The position numbers and the translations under genes were made by a program. The notes below the pieces were generated by a model that saw only the letters and a program-made list of their open reading frames with translations, ran no database searches and was not told the DNA's origin. This document shows positions 35,119 through 44,471 of a stretch of 64,000 nucleotides of DNA, piece by piece; position 1 is the stretch's first letter, and every line of letters starts with the position of its first letter. Source of the DNA: CAVVXN01 sp963772585 (GTDB taxonomy: Bacteria; Planctomycetota; PLA2; JAEUHO01); the NCBI GenBank assembly GCA_963772585.1, contig CAVYXV010000007.1, positions 372,001 to 436,000 on the forward strand. Direction: 5' to 3'.

Positions 35119-36591
35119 GTGTGGCCGCGCTACGTGGTGATCGGCGGGGTGGTGGTCGTCGTGCTCCTGGCGGCGCTCTGGTTCCTGGGGCCGTCGATCC
35201 AGATCGACCGGTGGATCGCCGACCTGCACGCCGTGAACCCGAAGACGGTGAAGGCGGCCCGGGAGGCGCTCGTCACGAGCAAGCTCCGGCAGGTGGACGA
35301 GCGGCTCGCCGACGACCTCGGCGACGACAGCCTGCCTTTCCGGGTGCGGGTGGTGCTCGGGGACGTCCTCGTCGAACGACACCGGCTCGAGCGGGTGGAG
35401 CAGGTCCTCCGCCAGGGCTCCGCCGCCGGCCGCCACGCGGCCCTGGCCACGATCTACAGCCGGATCGGGAAGCTGGGGCTCGAGTGGTTCCAGCGGGAGT
35501 ACGTGGCGCGCGCCGAGTACGGCGTGCCGGACCTGCTCGTCTCCTGGCTGCAGGAGCCGCGGACGGCGTCGAGAAGCGTCGCGGCGAAGATCGCCGCCGC
35601 CGCCCACGTCCGGAAGGCGATTCCCGCTCTCCGGGCGATCGTCCGGGGGGAGGGCGATCTCGGGACGACCCGGGAGCAGCGGGCGGTCCTGTCGGAGGCG
35701 GCGCAGGCCCTGATCAGCCTCGGCGACTGCGAGGCCGTACCGCTGTTCGTGGAGCCGGCACGGCACGAGCCGACCGACCTGGCGCGCCTACGCATGATGC
35801 AGGCGCTCCACCAGGCCGTGCGCGGGGAAAAGGCGCCGTGCCCGGACGCGGTCCCCGCGGAAACGGTCCGGGACGTGGTCCTGGAGGCGCTCGACGGTCC
35901 GCCCCACACGCGGCAGGGGGCGCTGCTGATCCTCAAGGCGGAGCCCGAGTGGGCTCTCGCCGCGCAGGACGAGATCCTCCGGATTCTCGACGACTCTCCG
36001 GTCCACGAGTTCCATCGCCGCCACGCGCTCGACGCGCTCGCCTCCACGCGCGATCCGGACTTCGCCCGCCGCCTGCCGCGCTACTTCCACGACCCCGATC
36101 CGTACGTCCGCTCCGAGGCGGCGATGGCCGCGCTGGGGTACCAGAACGAGCCGAAGCCGCCGCTCCAGTACGCGGATGCGTTCGTCGGGTTGATCGAGAA
36201 CGAGCACGAGAACGACAACGCCTTCTTCGCCGCGATGGGTGGGCTCAAGAGGCTCGTCGGCCGGTGGGTGGGCCTCCCCCCGGAGATCGTCGAGTCCGCC
36301 GCGAAGGGTGGGCAGGAGTGGGTGGCCTTCCGCGACCGGATGTTCCGGGAGGGGAAGAGCCACGGGCTCACGCGCGCGGAGTGGGCCCGGCTCTGGTGGG
36401 AGGCGTGGGCGAAGACGCTGGGCCTCTCCGACGAGGAGATCGACAAGGGCTGGGCCGCCCGCGAGGCCTTCTGGAAGGCCGCGGGGAAGGGCGACGCGGC
36501 CGCCGCCCGGGCCTCCCTGGAGGCCTCCCCCCGGCACGACGACGGCCTCTTCACGTACGAGGAAGGCTGGCTGGACGCCCACGGGGCCTGA
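35119..36591 (+). CDS. Membrane-anchored HEAT-repeat protein, start uncertain
   Basis: From the GTG at 35119 the 490-residue product begins with a membrane helix (YVVIGGVVVVVLLAALWFLG). Helical repeats typical of HEAT or PBS-lyase repeats follow (VRKAIPALRAIVRG; DPYVRSEAAMAALGY). The C-terminal part is Trp-rich (LTRAEWARLWWEAWAKTLGLS). The best ribosome binding site and ATG lie 44 bp upstream but out of frame because of a seven-C run, so the real protein may start at 35075. It is divergent from rluD. Function is unknown; probably an envelope scaffold. Confidence 0.75.
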   Translation: MWPRYVVIGGVVVVVLLAALWFLGPSIQIDRWIADLHAVNPKTVKAAREALVTSKLRQVDERLADDLGDDSLPFRVRVVLGDVLVERHRLERVEQVLRQGSAAGRHAALATIYSRIGKLGLEWFQREYVARAEYGVPDLLVSWLQEPRTASRSVAAKIAAAAHVRKAIPALRAIVRGEGDLGTTREQRAVLSEAAQALISLGDCEAVPLFVEPARHEPTDLARLRMMQALHQAVRGEKAPCPDAVPAETVRDVVLEALDGPPHTRQGALLILKAEPEWALAAQDEILRILDDSPVHEFHRRHALDALASTRDPDFARRLPRYFHDPDPYVRSEAAMAALGYQNEPKPPLQYADAFVGLIENEHENDNAFFAAMGGLKRLVGRWVGLPPEIVESAAKGGQEWVAFRDRMFREGKSHGLTRAEWARLWWEAWAKTLGLSDEEIDKGWAAREAFWKAAGKGDAAAARASLEASPRHDDGLFTYEEGWLDAHGA

Positions 36592-36705
36592 CGCCCGGCC
36601 GGGAGGCTCCCGAGCGAGCCGCTCGCCCTCGGACGGGGCTCCGACCGGCAGCCGCCGGAGCTATCCTCTCCCCGGGGCACGGTCCGGTGGGGACGCAGAA
36701 GCGCG

Positions 36706-38223
36706 ATGCGGCGATGGGCCCTCCTCCTCCTCCCCCTTCTCCTCCTCGGCACCGCCGCCGTGCACGGGGAGGACCCCGATACGGCGGCCCGCTGGGCGGC
36801 GGCGAAGTCCCAGGCCGTCCGGCGGCTCGAGATGCTCGCCCGCATGGCGCACCGCGAGCGCCTCCTTGCCGTCCGCGACCGCATCGACGAGGAGATCCTC
36901 CTCGCGGACCCCGACCACGAGGAGGGGCGCACCCGCCTCGGGTACCGCAAGCAAGACGGCGAGTGGGAGCGCGCCAAGGGGTGGCGTCCCGGCCGGGACC
37001 GCGGCTCGGAGGAGGCGGCGCGGCGGCTCCAGTCCGCGCTCGAGGCCCACGACGCGTGGTGGCGCGACCAGATCCTGACCCTCGCGCCGGCCGCGCGGGA
37101 AGCGAAGGACGGGCCGACGCTGCGCGGGATCCTCGCCGTGGCCAGCGCCTCGTGGCCGGAGGATGCCGACGTACGCGCGCTCGCGGGACAGGTTCGCTAC
37201 GAGGGCGGCGAGAAGCCGGTGTGGGTGCTCGAGGACACGGCGATGGGCCTTGCGAACCGCGCGCGCTACCTCGCGGCGGCGCGAGCGGCCGCGCGGGCCG
37301 TCGCACCGCCGCGGCCCGGGCAGATCGAGAGCTTCGACCGCCACGGTTCGTTCGACTGGCCGCGCGTGCTCCAGGGCGAGACGACCCGCGTGCTCGGAAC
37401 GGTGCCGGAGGAGGAGCTGCGACGGCACCACGAGATCGCGGAGGCGGCTTCCGGGGTCTTCCGCGCCGTGTTCGGCACCTGCCCCTCCCTCCCCCCGGTG
37501 ACCGGAAGCTACGGCCGCGGGTATCCGATCTACGTTGCCTCGAGCAAGAAGGAGGGCAACGCGTTCCTCGCCGCCGAGCCCGGCGGCACCGAGCGGACCA
37601 TGGCGTTCCTGCGACCGCTCGTCGCGGCGCATCTCCAGAAGCGCCAGGGCCTGGTCGTCAAGGGCGACGCGGAGGCCACGCGCTACGAGGCGACGTCGGC
37701 GATGGTGCTCGGCGTCTACCGCGCCTTCGCGCTGAAGCAGTACATCACGGGCCACGGCGCCTGGGCGTCGGAGGGCCTGAGCTTCTACCTCCGGTGGCTC
37801 CAGGTGCGCACGCGGAGCATCGGGCTGGTGGTGGACGAGACGTCGCGGTACGGCAGGTCCCAACCGGGCGTCCCGACGTGGGAGGGCCGGGTGGCCGACC
37901 AGGGCGCCGACTGGCACGCCCTCGCCGCGGCTGCCATCCGCGATCTGGGTCTGAGGGACCTGCACGGGATGGCCGGCAGGAACGCCAACACCCTGACGAC
38001 GAAGGAGATGCTCGCCGGCTACGGCCTCTCGGCGTACGTGGTCGAGGCGCACCCCGAGGTCGCCACGGCGTTCTTCACGGACGTCTCGGAGCAGCAGGAG
38101 GTCGATCTCGACGCGATCTTCGAGAAGCACCTCGGCGGCCCGCTCGACGCCGTCCTGCCGCACATCCTCCAGTGGCTGGACGAGATGGCGAAGGCCGCCC
38201 CGCCGCCCGGGCCGACGCGGTAG
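36706..38223 (+). CDS. Exported hypothetical protein
   Basis: The 505-residue product has a signal peptide (WALLLLPLLLLGTAAVHG). The rest is mostly helical, with charged segments such as AVRRLEMLARMAHRERLLAVRDRID and a Trp/Tyr-containing core (GAWASEGLSFYLRWLQ). The AWASEG region is reminiscent of helix-bound metalloprotease-like folds in which a glutamate precedes Gly, but no HExxH is present. I do not recognise the family. It follows the HEAT protein on the same strand by 114 bp, so the two may share a role. Confidence 0.7.
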   Translation: MRRWALLLLPLLLLGTAAVHGEDPDTAARWAAAKSQAVRRLEMLARMAHRERLLAVRDRIDEEILLADPDHEEGRTRLGYRKQDGEWERAKGWRPGRDRGSEEAARRLQSALEAHDAWWRDQILTLAPAAREAKDGPTLRGILAVASASWPEDADVRALAGQVRYEGGEKPVWVLEDTAMGLANRARYLAAARAAARAVAPPRPGQIESFDRHGSFDWPRVLQGETTRVLGTVPEEELRRHHEIAEAASGVFRAVFGTCPSLPPVTGSYGRGYPIYVASSKKEGNAFLAAEPGGTERTMAFLRPLVAAHLQKRQGLVVKGDAEATRYEATSAMVLGVYRAFALKQYITGHGAWASEGLSFYLRWLQVRTRSIGLVVDETSRYGRSQPGVPTWEGRVADQGADWHALAAAAIRDLGLRDLHGMAGRNANTLTTKEMLAGYGLSAYVVEAHPEVATAFFTDVSEQQEVDLDAIFEKHLGGPLDAVLPHILQWLDEMAKAAPPPGPTR

Positions 38224-38366
38224 CCGTGCCCTCGTGGCTCACGCTCCCTCCGTGCCTCCCTCCGTAGCCACGACGATCCTCCGCAGGGTGCCCCTCCCCT
38301 CGACTTCCGCCGGGGTGCGTTCGCGCGCGTCGAACGAGCAGACCGGGCTCCGGGGGCGCGTTCGGG

Positions 38367-40934
38367 TCAGCGGAGGCGGACGATGTCGCCCGGGATCGTG
38401 GCGTCGTGGCTGGAGCTCGCCTGCTGGACGTCCTTCGCGTTGTTGCCCGAGGAGGTCCCGTGGGTGGCGATCGCGTGGAGCATCTCCTCCAGGGTGAAGG
38501 GCTTCTCCAGGAGGTGGTTCCCGGTCTGCTTCACCGAGGCCATGATGTCCTCGTTCGTGTAGTCGCCCGTCATGAAGACCATGCGGTTCGCCTGGTCCGG
38601 GCTCTTCTGCTGGACGATGTGGTGGAGGTCGATGCCCGAGGTCCCGGGCATACGGATGTCCACGAGCAACGCATCGTAGTCGCCCTTGCCGAGCATCTGC
38701 ATCGCCTCGGGTGCGCTCGACGTCGAGTCCACCTCGCAGCCCACCCGTCCGAGCTGCGCGACGAGCGCCTCGCGGACGTCCTTCTCGTCGTCCACGACGA
38801 GGACGCGCAGGCCCAGCGGCTGGGTGAGGTCGCGCGGCTCGGGAGGCTCTTCGCCGGCGTCGGCCTTCTGCTTCGCGATGGGCAACCGCAGGACGAAGCT
38901 CGCGCCGCGTCCCTCGAGTTGCTCCAGGATCAGGTCGCCGCCGTGGTCGCGTGCGACGGTACGGGCGAGCGCGAGGCCCAGCCCCGTGCCCTGGTTCGGC
39001 CCCTTCGTGGTGAAGAAGGGCTGGAAGACGCGCGAGCGGAGCGTCTCCGGGACGCCGGGGCCCGTGTCGCTGACCGTCGCCGTCACGGTATCCGGCAGCG
39101 CGCGGAGCTCGATGTTGATGTGCCGTTCGCCGTCGTGAGCCTTGAGCGCGTGGATGCCGTTCTGGACGAGGTTCACGAAGATCTGTTGCAGGGAGTGCGG
39201 GTCGCCGAGGACCGCGGGGAGGCCGTCGGGCGCGTGGATGGCGACCTCGACGTTGGAGAGTCGCGCCTCGTAGGCGAACAGATCGACCACCTGCTGGGCG
39301 ACCTCGCCTAGCTGGATCCGCGTCCGCTCCGGGTTGCGCTGGCGTGCCACGGAGAGCAGGTTCTTCACGATGCGCGTCGCTCGCAGCGCCTGTTCCTGGA
39401 TCTTCTTCAGCGTCAGCCCCACCCTCGACTCGTCCACGTGGTCCGTGAGCAGGTCCGCGTAGCCCATCAGCGCCGTGAGCGGGTTGTTGAGCTCGTGGGC
39501 GACGCCCGCGAGCGTCTGCCCGACCAGCGTCATCTTCTCGCTCGTCACGAGGCGGTGCCGCGCGAGCTCCTCTTCCGTCACGTCGGCGAGCGTCACCAGC
39601 GTGCCGAGACGGTGCGGGCCGTCGAGGATGCCCACCGCGGTGCAGGCGAGCGTGCGGGTCGACGCGTCCGAGCCGACGGGGACCTCCGCCCGGAAGCGCC
39701 GGGACACGCCGGCCGGCGTCTCGGCGAGATCCGCCAGGGCGTGCTCGCCGACGGCATCCGGCAACGGGGCGTCGGCGCAGTCGCACCCCAGGGCCTTGCG
39801 CGCCGCGGGGTTGGCGAGCAGCACCCGCCCGTCGGGGCCGAGCAGGAGCACGCCTTCGCGCATCTGCCGGAGCAGCAGCGACGTGCGCTGGCTCTCCTCG
39901 TTTCCCTGGCGCTCCATGCGCTGCGTGGCTTCTCCCACGCGGCGGGCGACGTCGGCGAGGATGCCGATGCGCCGCTCTTCCACGGCGTTTCGTCGCGGGT
40001 CGCCGAGCACGAGGACGCCGGCGATGCGCCCCGCCGACCGGATCGGAACCTCGATCCGCGTGCGGAAGTCGAGCGCCTCGGGGAGGGGGCGGTTGCCGAT
40101 GGACCGTGCCTGGAGGCGAGGGATCACGAGGTGGTTGCCGACGCGCGCCATCGCCTCCTGGAGGAAGGACCGGCGCCGCTCCACGTGGTCGCCCGTGAGC
40201 CGCCCGTTCTCCTCCCACAGCGCCACGCCCTCGGATCGCGTTTCGAGCACCACGGCCCGGGCGCGCAGCGCGAAGTGGCAGCGGAGGTGGTTCACGACCG
40301 CCTCGGCGAGCTCGCTGAGCCCGCTGGACGTCGCCATCGCCTGCGCGAACGTGACCAGTTCGGCCGCCTCGGCCTCGCGCTCGCGCATCTCCCGCTCGAG
40401 CCGCTCGTTGAAGTCGAGGCGGCTCGCCTCCTCCCGGCACCACCCGATCACGCGCGCCGCCTCGTAGCTGGCCGCGAGCGTCAGGAGGATCTGGTAGGCG
40501 AGAAGCTCCAGGTCGGGGGCCTGCTGCGTCATCGTCGCGAACATCGTCGTGGCGAGCGCGAGGGTCATCGCCCCCGCCATCGTGCCGAGCACCGCCGCCA
40601 CGGCCGTCCCGCCGACCACCGCGACGAGCAGCGCCACCGTGTAGCCGGCGAGGAACGCGACCTGAGGCTCGAGCCCCGCGTGGAGCCAGCATCCGACCGC
40701 GCCCACGGCGAGTACGTCGCCCGCGAGCAGGAGCAGGGCCACCGGCGGACTCACGGCCCGCCGCCACGCGAGCGCCGACCCGATCAGGAAGAAGACCACC
40801 TGCCCGATCAGCACCGAGTGGAGCACCGTCTGCTGGATCGTCGCCAGGTCGGACGCGCGGTAGGCCACGAATACGCTGACGCCGAGGACGGACGCGCGGA
40901 GGAGCACGGCGCTGAGGGAGCGGCTGTGGCGCAT
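38367..40934 (-). CDS. Hybrid sensor histidine kinase with receiver domain
   Basis: The 855-residue protein has an N-terminal membrane sensor of five or six helices (14-155). A GAF-like region (200-340), a PAS domain (350-455), HisKA with H480 in GVAHELNNP, an HATPase domain (DTGPGVP, GTGLGLALA) and a C-terminal receiver with D759 (LLVDIRMPG) follow. Autophosphorylation at H480 and transfer to D759 are expected. The membrane region resembles integral sensory domains without a periplasmic loop, so it may sense within the membrane. The ATG at 40934 marks the first transmembrane run. No partner regulator lies beside it. Confidence 0.92.
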   Translation of the reverse strand: MRHSRSLSAVLLRASVLGVSVFVAYRASDLATIQQTVLHSVLIGQVVFFLIGSALAWRRAVSPPVALLLLAGDVLAVGAVGCWLHAGLEPQVAFLAGYTVALLVAVVGGTAVAAVLGTMAGAMTLALATTMFATMTQQAPDLELLAYQILLTLAASYEAARVIGWCREEASRLDFNERLEREMREREAEAAELVTFAQAMATSSGLSELAEAVVNHLRCHFALRARAVVLETRSEGVALWEENGRLTGDHVERRRSFLQEAMARVGNHLVIPRLQARSIGNRPLPEALDFRTRIEVPIRSAGRIAGVLVLGDPRRNAVEERRIGILADVARRVGEATQRMERQGNEESQRTSLLLRQMREGVLLLGPDGRVLLANPAARKALGCDCADAPLPDAVGEHALADLAETPAGVSRRFRAEVPVGSDASTRTLACTAVGILDGPHRLGTLVTLADVTEEELARHRLVTSEKMTLVGQTLAGVAHELNNPLTALMGYADLLTDHVDESRVGLTLKKIQEQALRATRIVKNLLSVARQRNPERTRIQLGEVAQQVVDLFAYEARLSNVEVAIHAPDGLPAVLGDPHSLQQIFVNLVQNGIHALKAHDGERHINIELRALPDTVTATVSDTGPGVPETLRSRVFQPFFTTKGPNQGTGLGLALARTVARDHGGDLILEQLEGRGASFVLRLPIAKQKADAGEEPPEPRDLTQPLGLRVLVVDDEKDVREALVAQLGRVGCEVDSTSSAPEAMQMLGKGDYDALLVDIRMPGTSGIDLHHIVQQKSPDQANRMVFMTGDYTNEDIMASVKQTGNHLLEKPFTLEEMLHAIATHGTSSGNNAKDVQQASSSHDATIPGDIVRLR

Positions 40935-41114
40935 GGTTCGATCCCGGGGGCGCGGGAGGCCGATCGACCTCCCGTCCCTCGGCCGCCCTATCGGCGCCCG
41001 CCTCCGGTCCGCTTGAGGAATCCAACGTCTTGGGGCCCGGGAGCCCCGGGGCCGACGGTGGCGGGCACGCTCTCCGGAGGGGGCCGGGGGGAGGGCCCCT
41101 GGTAGAAGACCAGG

Positions 41115-42188
41115 GTGATCCTGGGCGCCCCCGAACCGGCCGGCCACCTCGACGCCGTCTTCGGCCTGTCGCCGGGAGACCGGGTCCTGCTCGTCCGAAA
41201 CGAGCGGACGATGGGGGGGCGGCGGGTCCTTCTCTGGGACCTCCCCGGTGGCCGGGTCGAGGCCGGCGAGGCGCTGGAGGAGGCGCTCCGGCGCGAGTGG
41301 CGCGAGGAGACGGGCCTCGCGTGCCGGGTCGGCGATCTCCTGCTGGTCGTGGACGGCGCGAAACGCCGCCGCGAGGGTGCGCCGCCGCTCTACACCTGGC
41401 GTGCGTTCTTCTGCGCCGTCGAGAGCGACGGGGACCCCGTTTGCGGACCGGGCATCGACGCCGCGGAGTGGGTGGACCGCGTGGAGGCGGCGGCCCGCCT
41501 CGACGGCCCCTACCACGGCCCGCTGCGCCGCCTGCTCGCCGGTGGGACGAAGCGCCACGACCGCGTGCAGTGGATCGACCCCGGTCCGGACGCGGGGGAC
41601 GAGCCGGCCGCGGACCGCCTCCGGCGGCTCCTCGTCCTCGGCGCGACGGCCGCCCACGGCGACCTCGAGGTGGCCGCGCAGGCGCTCCGGGACGCCCTGG
41701 ACGAGGGCGTGAACGTCAGCCGGCTGGAAGAGACGCTCCTCCAGGTGGTGCCGTACGCCGGCTTTCCGAGGGCCATCGCCGCGTGGACCAGACTCCGCCC
41801 GCTCCTCGGCGATCCGCCCCCCCGCGAGGAGGTCGTCGAGCCGATCGCGCCGGGCTACGAGGTCTTCGACGCCGTCTACGGCGAGGCCGCGTCCGGCATC
41901 CGCGAACGGCTCCGGGGCCTCCACCCCGAGCTCGAGCGCTGGACCCTCGCCTTCGCCTACGGGCGGGTGCTGGCCCGTCCTCCGTTGACCCTGCTGGAGC
42001 GCGAACTCCTCGCCGTCGCGATCCTGACCGCCCTGGGACGGCTGGAGGCGCCGCTCCTCGGCCACATGCGGGCGGCGCGGCGCCTTGGCGCGAGCGCCGA
42101 GGACGTCGCCGCCGCCATCCAGGCGGTCCCCGTCTCCCTCGGCCCGGGCCGCCGCGAGGCCGCCCGCGCCCTCCTCGCGCGACTCTGA
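41115..42188 (+). CDS. Nudix hydrolase fused to a carboxymuconolactone decarboxylase-like domain
   Basis: Residues 1-140 form a Nudix domain with a complete box: GGRVEAGEALEEALRREW, then REETGL. Residues 165-357 contain two segments of the AhpD/CMD type (LEETLLQVVPYAGFPRAIAAW; LTLLERELLAVAILTALGRLEAPLLGHMRAARRLGAS). The CxxC pair of AhpD peroxidases is absent, so it is closer to the gamma-carboxymuconolactone decarboxylase branch. The combination is unusual. The substrates are unknown; the Nudix part might cleave a nucleotide-linked compound that the second domain then processes. The start is the GTG at 41115. Confidence 0.82.
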   Translation: MILGAPEPAGHLDAVFGLSPGDRVLLVRNERTMGGRRVLLWDLPGGRVEAGEALEEALRREWREETGLACRVGDLLLVVDGAKRRREGAPPLYTWRAFFCAVESDGDPVCGPGIDAAEWVDRVEAAARLDGPYHGPLRRLLAGGTKRHDRVQWIDPGPDAGDEPAADRLRRLLVLGATAAHGDLEVAAQALRDALDEGVNVSRLEETLLQVVPYAGFPRAIAAWTRLRPLLGDPPPREEVVEPIAPGYEVFDAVYGEAASGIRERLRGLHPELERWTLAFAYGRVLARPPLTLLERELLAVAILTALGRLEAPLLGHMRAARRLGASAEDVAAAIQAVPVSLGPGRREAARALLARL

Positions 42189-42519
42189 CGTCTCCCGACG
42201 CCCCCCGGCGTCCATCCTCGTGGACACGGCCGGCCCGGCGGCGGCGACGGCCCGCGGGCCGCCGGAGGCCACGATCCGGCCCCGGCGGGGGCCCGGCGCG
42301 TTGGCTCCCCGCGCGCGGCCCGGCCTTTGTGGTGGGGGCGGCGACGGGGGGGGGCCCGGCCCGCCCCCGTGGGACACGGTGGGTTGGAAGGACCCGGGCC
42401 CCGGCGAGCGGGGACGCGGCCATGCCCGCCTTGCGCGGGCGTCCCCGTCCAGCGACCATCAGGGGCTCGGGCGAGCGATCCCCCTCCGGCGGGGGCGACA
42501 GGGTGAGAGGACGGTGAGA
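42189..42519. other. Noncoding G/C-tract region upstream of the PEP-CTERM gene
   Basis: No gene is supported in these 331 bp. It contains GGGGGCGG (42334-42341) and its complement CCGCCCCC (42361-42368) around a nine-G run, able to form a strong hairpin or a G-quadruplex. It may end the Nudix-CMD transcript. The PEP-CTERM promoter was not recognised. Confidence 0.4.
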
Positions 42520-43311
42520 ATGCGAATCGGATGCATGGTCGCCGCGGCGGCCCTCGCGGGCGCCCTCTGGGCGGCGCCGGCCCGCGCGGATGCCATCACG
42601 TTCTTCGGGGAGGACGCCGGGCAGGGCGAGAGCACGCCGCTCACCTCCACGCCGAACGCGCTCTCGGCCGAGACGGACTTCCTCGCCTTCCTCGACAGCG
42701 GCGTCACCACGCAGACCTTCGAGTCCTTCACCGCGGGCCTGTCGCATATCGGCCTCTCCTTCGCCGGGTCGGGAGGGAGCACGATCCAGGCCGCGGTGAA
42801 CGGCACCTTTCAGAACCACGTCTCCAGCGTCGCGAGCGGGAGCACCGACGGCTACGGCCGCTACGCGATCTCGGGCACGAAGTACTACGACGCGCTCACC
42901 ACCGTCACGATCTCGATGAACGCCGACACGTCGGCCTTCGGCTTCTGGGGCGTGGACGTCGGCGACTTCGACAGGCAACTCCGCGTCGTCCTGACCGACG
43001 GCGACGGCAACGCCACCACGTACACGGTCCCGAACTCCACGGGCGTGTCCGGCGGCGGCGTGATGTTCTGGGGCCTCGTGACGGAGGACGCCTTCCGCAC
43101 GATCCAGATCCAGACGATCGGTGCGACGGGCGTCACCACGTTCGACCGCTTCGCGCTCGACGACCTGACGATCGGCGAGCGCGATCAGATCGTGGTGGAC
43201 ATCGTCGCGCCCGTCGTCCCGGAGCCGGGTTCGCTCTTCCTGCTGGGTGCCGGCGCCCTCGGCCTCGTCGGCGTGGGGCGGCGGAATCGTCGCGCGAAGG
43301 GCCGTGTCTGA
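42520..43311 (+). CDS. PEP-CTERM sorting-domain protein
   Basis: This 263-residue exported protein has a signal peptide (GCMVAAAALAGALWAAPARA) and a beta-rich domain containing TFESFTAGLS, GRYAISGTKYYDA and FGFWGVDVGDFDRQL. Similar sequences occur in planctomycete and proteobacterial PEP-CTERM proteins with a lectin-like sandwich. The C-terminus VVPEPGSLFLLGAGALGLVGVGRRNRR is a canonical PEP-CTERM tail. Its stop overlaps the start of the LamG-VanZ gene by 8 nt, linking the two. No exosortase gene is nearby. Confidence 0.87.
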   Translation: MRIGCMVAAAALAGALWAAPARADAITFFGEDAGQGESTPLTSTPNALSAETDFLAFLDSGVTTQTFESFTAGLSHIGLSFAGSGGSTIQAAVNGTFQNHVSSVASGSTDGYGRYAISGTKYYDALTTVTISMNADTSAFGFWGVDVGDFDRQLRVVLTDGDGNATTYTVPNSTGVSGGGVMFWGLVTEDAFRTIQIQTIGATGVTTFDRFALDDLTIGERDQIVVDIVAPVVPEPGSLFLLGAGALGLVGVGRRNRRAKGRV

Positions 43312-44398
43312 GAGCACGGCCCCACGCCCGCGCTCGCGGGGTGGGGTGCTCCCCCGACGGGGAGTGCTCCTCGCCCTGCTGATCCTCGGGATGCTCGCGC
43401 TGGGCCTCGGGCCGCCGGCGCTTCCGCGAAACGACGCGCGGATCGTCCCCGGCGAGGGCCTCGTCCTCGAAGGCCCCGGACAGGTCGTCTCGGCCCGGCC
43501 CCTGACCCTCCCCGGCGGCGCCTTCACCCTGGAGGTCTGGCTTCGCCCCAGCGTCCCGCGCCGGGACGGGGCGAACCAGGCGTTTCTCGCGCTCCTCGAC
43601 GGCCCCGGCGTGGAGCGGCTCCTGCTCGGCACGTGGTCGGGCGGATGGCTGCTCCGGCTCCGGCAGGACAACCCCGAGGGCCGCCCGGCCCGCGACCGCT
43701 ACGTCCGCTGGCGGGGCGACGGGCCGCGCCGCCACCTCGCCGTGGCGGCCGACGGCACCGGCACGCGTCTCTACGAGGACGGCGAGATCGCAACGACGCT
43801 CGCGACGGCGGCGCCACCGCCGGGCGATGCGCTCCGCGGCCTCCTCGTCCTGGGCGATGCCGCGCGCGGATGGCCGCGTTGGGGCGGCGTGATCGAGGGC
43901 GTCGCGATCCACGAGGGCGCGCTCGACGAGGCGACGCTTGGCCGGCACGCCTCCTGGGAGGCGCGGGCCATCGCCACGGGGCTCTCCGCGGAGCCCCCTC
44001 GTCTCGCGTGGGTCTTCGCCGAGCCCGCGGGTGCGGAGGGCGGTGGTCCGACCCGCGACGAAGACCCCCGGCCCGTCTTCCCGGAGGCCGTCCACGACCC
44101 CGCGCCGCCGCTGCTCGGCGTCCATCTCGCCCACGCCGGGCGCTGGATCCTCCGCGACGGGGCGTTGAACGTCCTCTTCTTCGCGCCGCTGGGCTTCCTC
44201 CTCGCCTGGGGGCGGGGGAGGCGGTGGCTTTTCGCCGCGGCGCTCCTCGGTCTCCTCCTGACCCTCGCGATCGAGTCGGCGCAGCACGTCATCCCCGGGC
44301 GCGACTCCTCCGCGCTGGACGTGGTCGCCAACTCCCTCGGTGCCGCCCTGGGCGCCGCCGCCGCCCTCGCCCTCGGCCGGCGGCGGACCCGGGCGTAG
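43304..44398 (+). CDS. LamG-like domain fused to a VanZ-like membrane domain
   Basis: The 364-residue protein has an N-terminal membrane helix (VLLALLILGMLALGLG), then a concanavalin/LamG-type sandwich (about 45-225: FTLEVWLRPSVP; LAVAADGTGTRLYEDGEIA; IHEGALDEATLGRHA). The C-terminal VanZ-like region reads ALNVLFFAPLGFLLAWGRG, AIESAQHVIPGRDSSALDVVANSLGAALG. VanZ domains have been seen beside exosortase systems, and this gene begins inside the end of a PEP-CTERM gene. It may anchor or process that product; this is inference. The GTG at 43304 is the only start before the hydrophobic segment. Confidence 0.82.
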   Translation: MSESTAPRPRSRGGVLPRRGVLLALLILGMLALGLGPPALPRNDARIVPGEGLVLEGPGQVVSARPLTLPGGAFTLEVWLRPSVPRRDGANQAFLALLDGPGVERLLLGTWSGGWLLRLRQDNPEGRPARDRYVRWRGDGPRRHLAVAADGTGTRLYEDGEIATTLATAAPPPGDALRGLLVLGDAARGWPRWGGVIEGVAIHEGALDEATLGRHASWEARAIATGLSAEPPRLAWVFAEPAGAEGGGPTRDEDPRPVFPEAVHDPAPPLLGVHLAHAGRWILRDGALNVLFFAPLGFLLAWGRGRRWLFAAALLGLLLTLAIESAQHVIPGRDSSALDVVANSLGAALGAAAALALGRRRTRA

Positions 44399-44471
44399 CC
44401 CCGCGGCGAGCCCGCGGACCGGCCGCCGGGGGGAGATGGCGTCGGCGGCGGTGCGGACGCCGTACGACGGC

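Noticed and set aside
34080..38267. A 1395-codon plus-strand frame
   Set aside because: It overlaps three genes with real motifs in other frames and is Arg/Pro/Gly-rich throughout.
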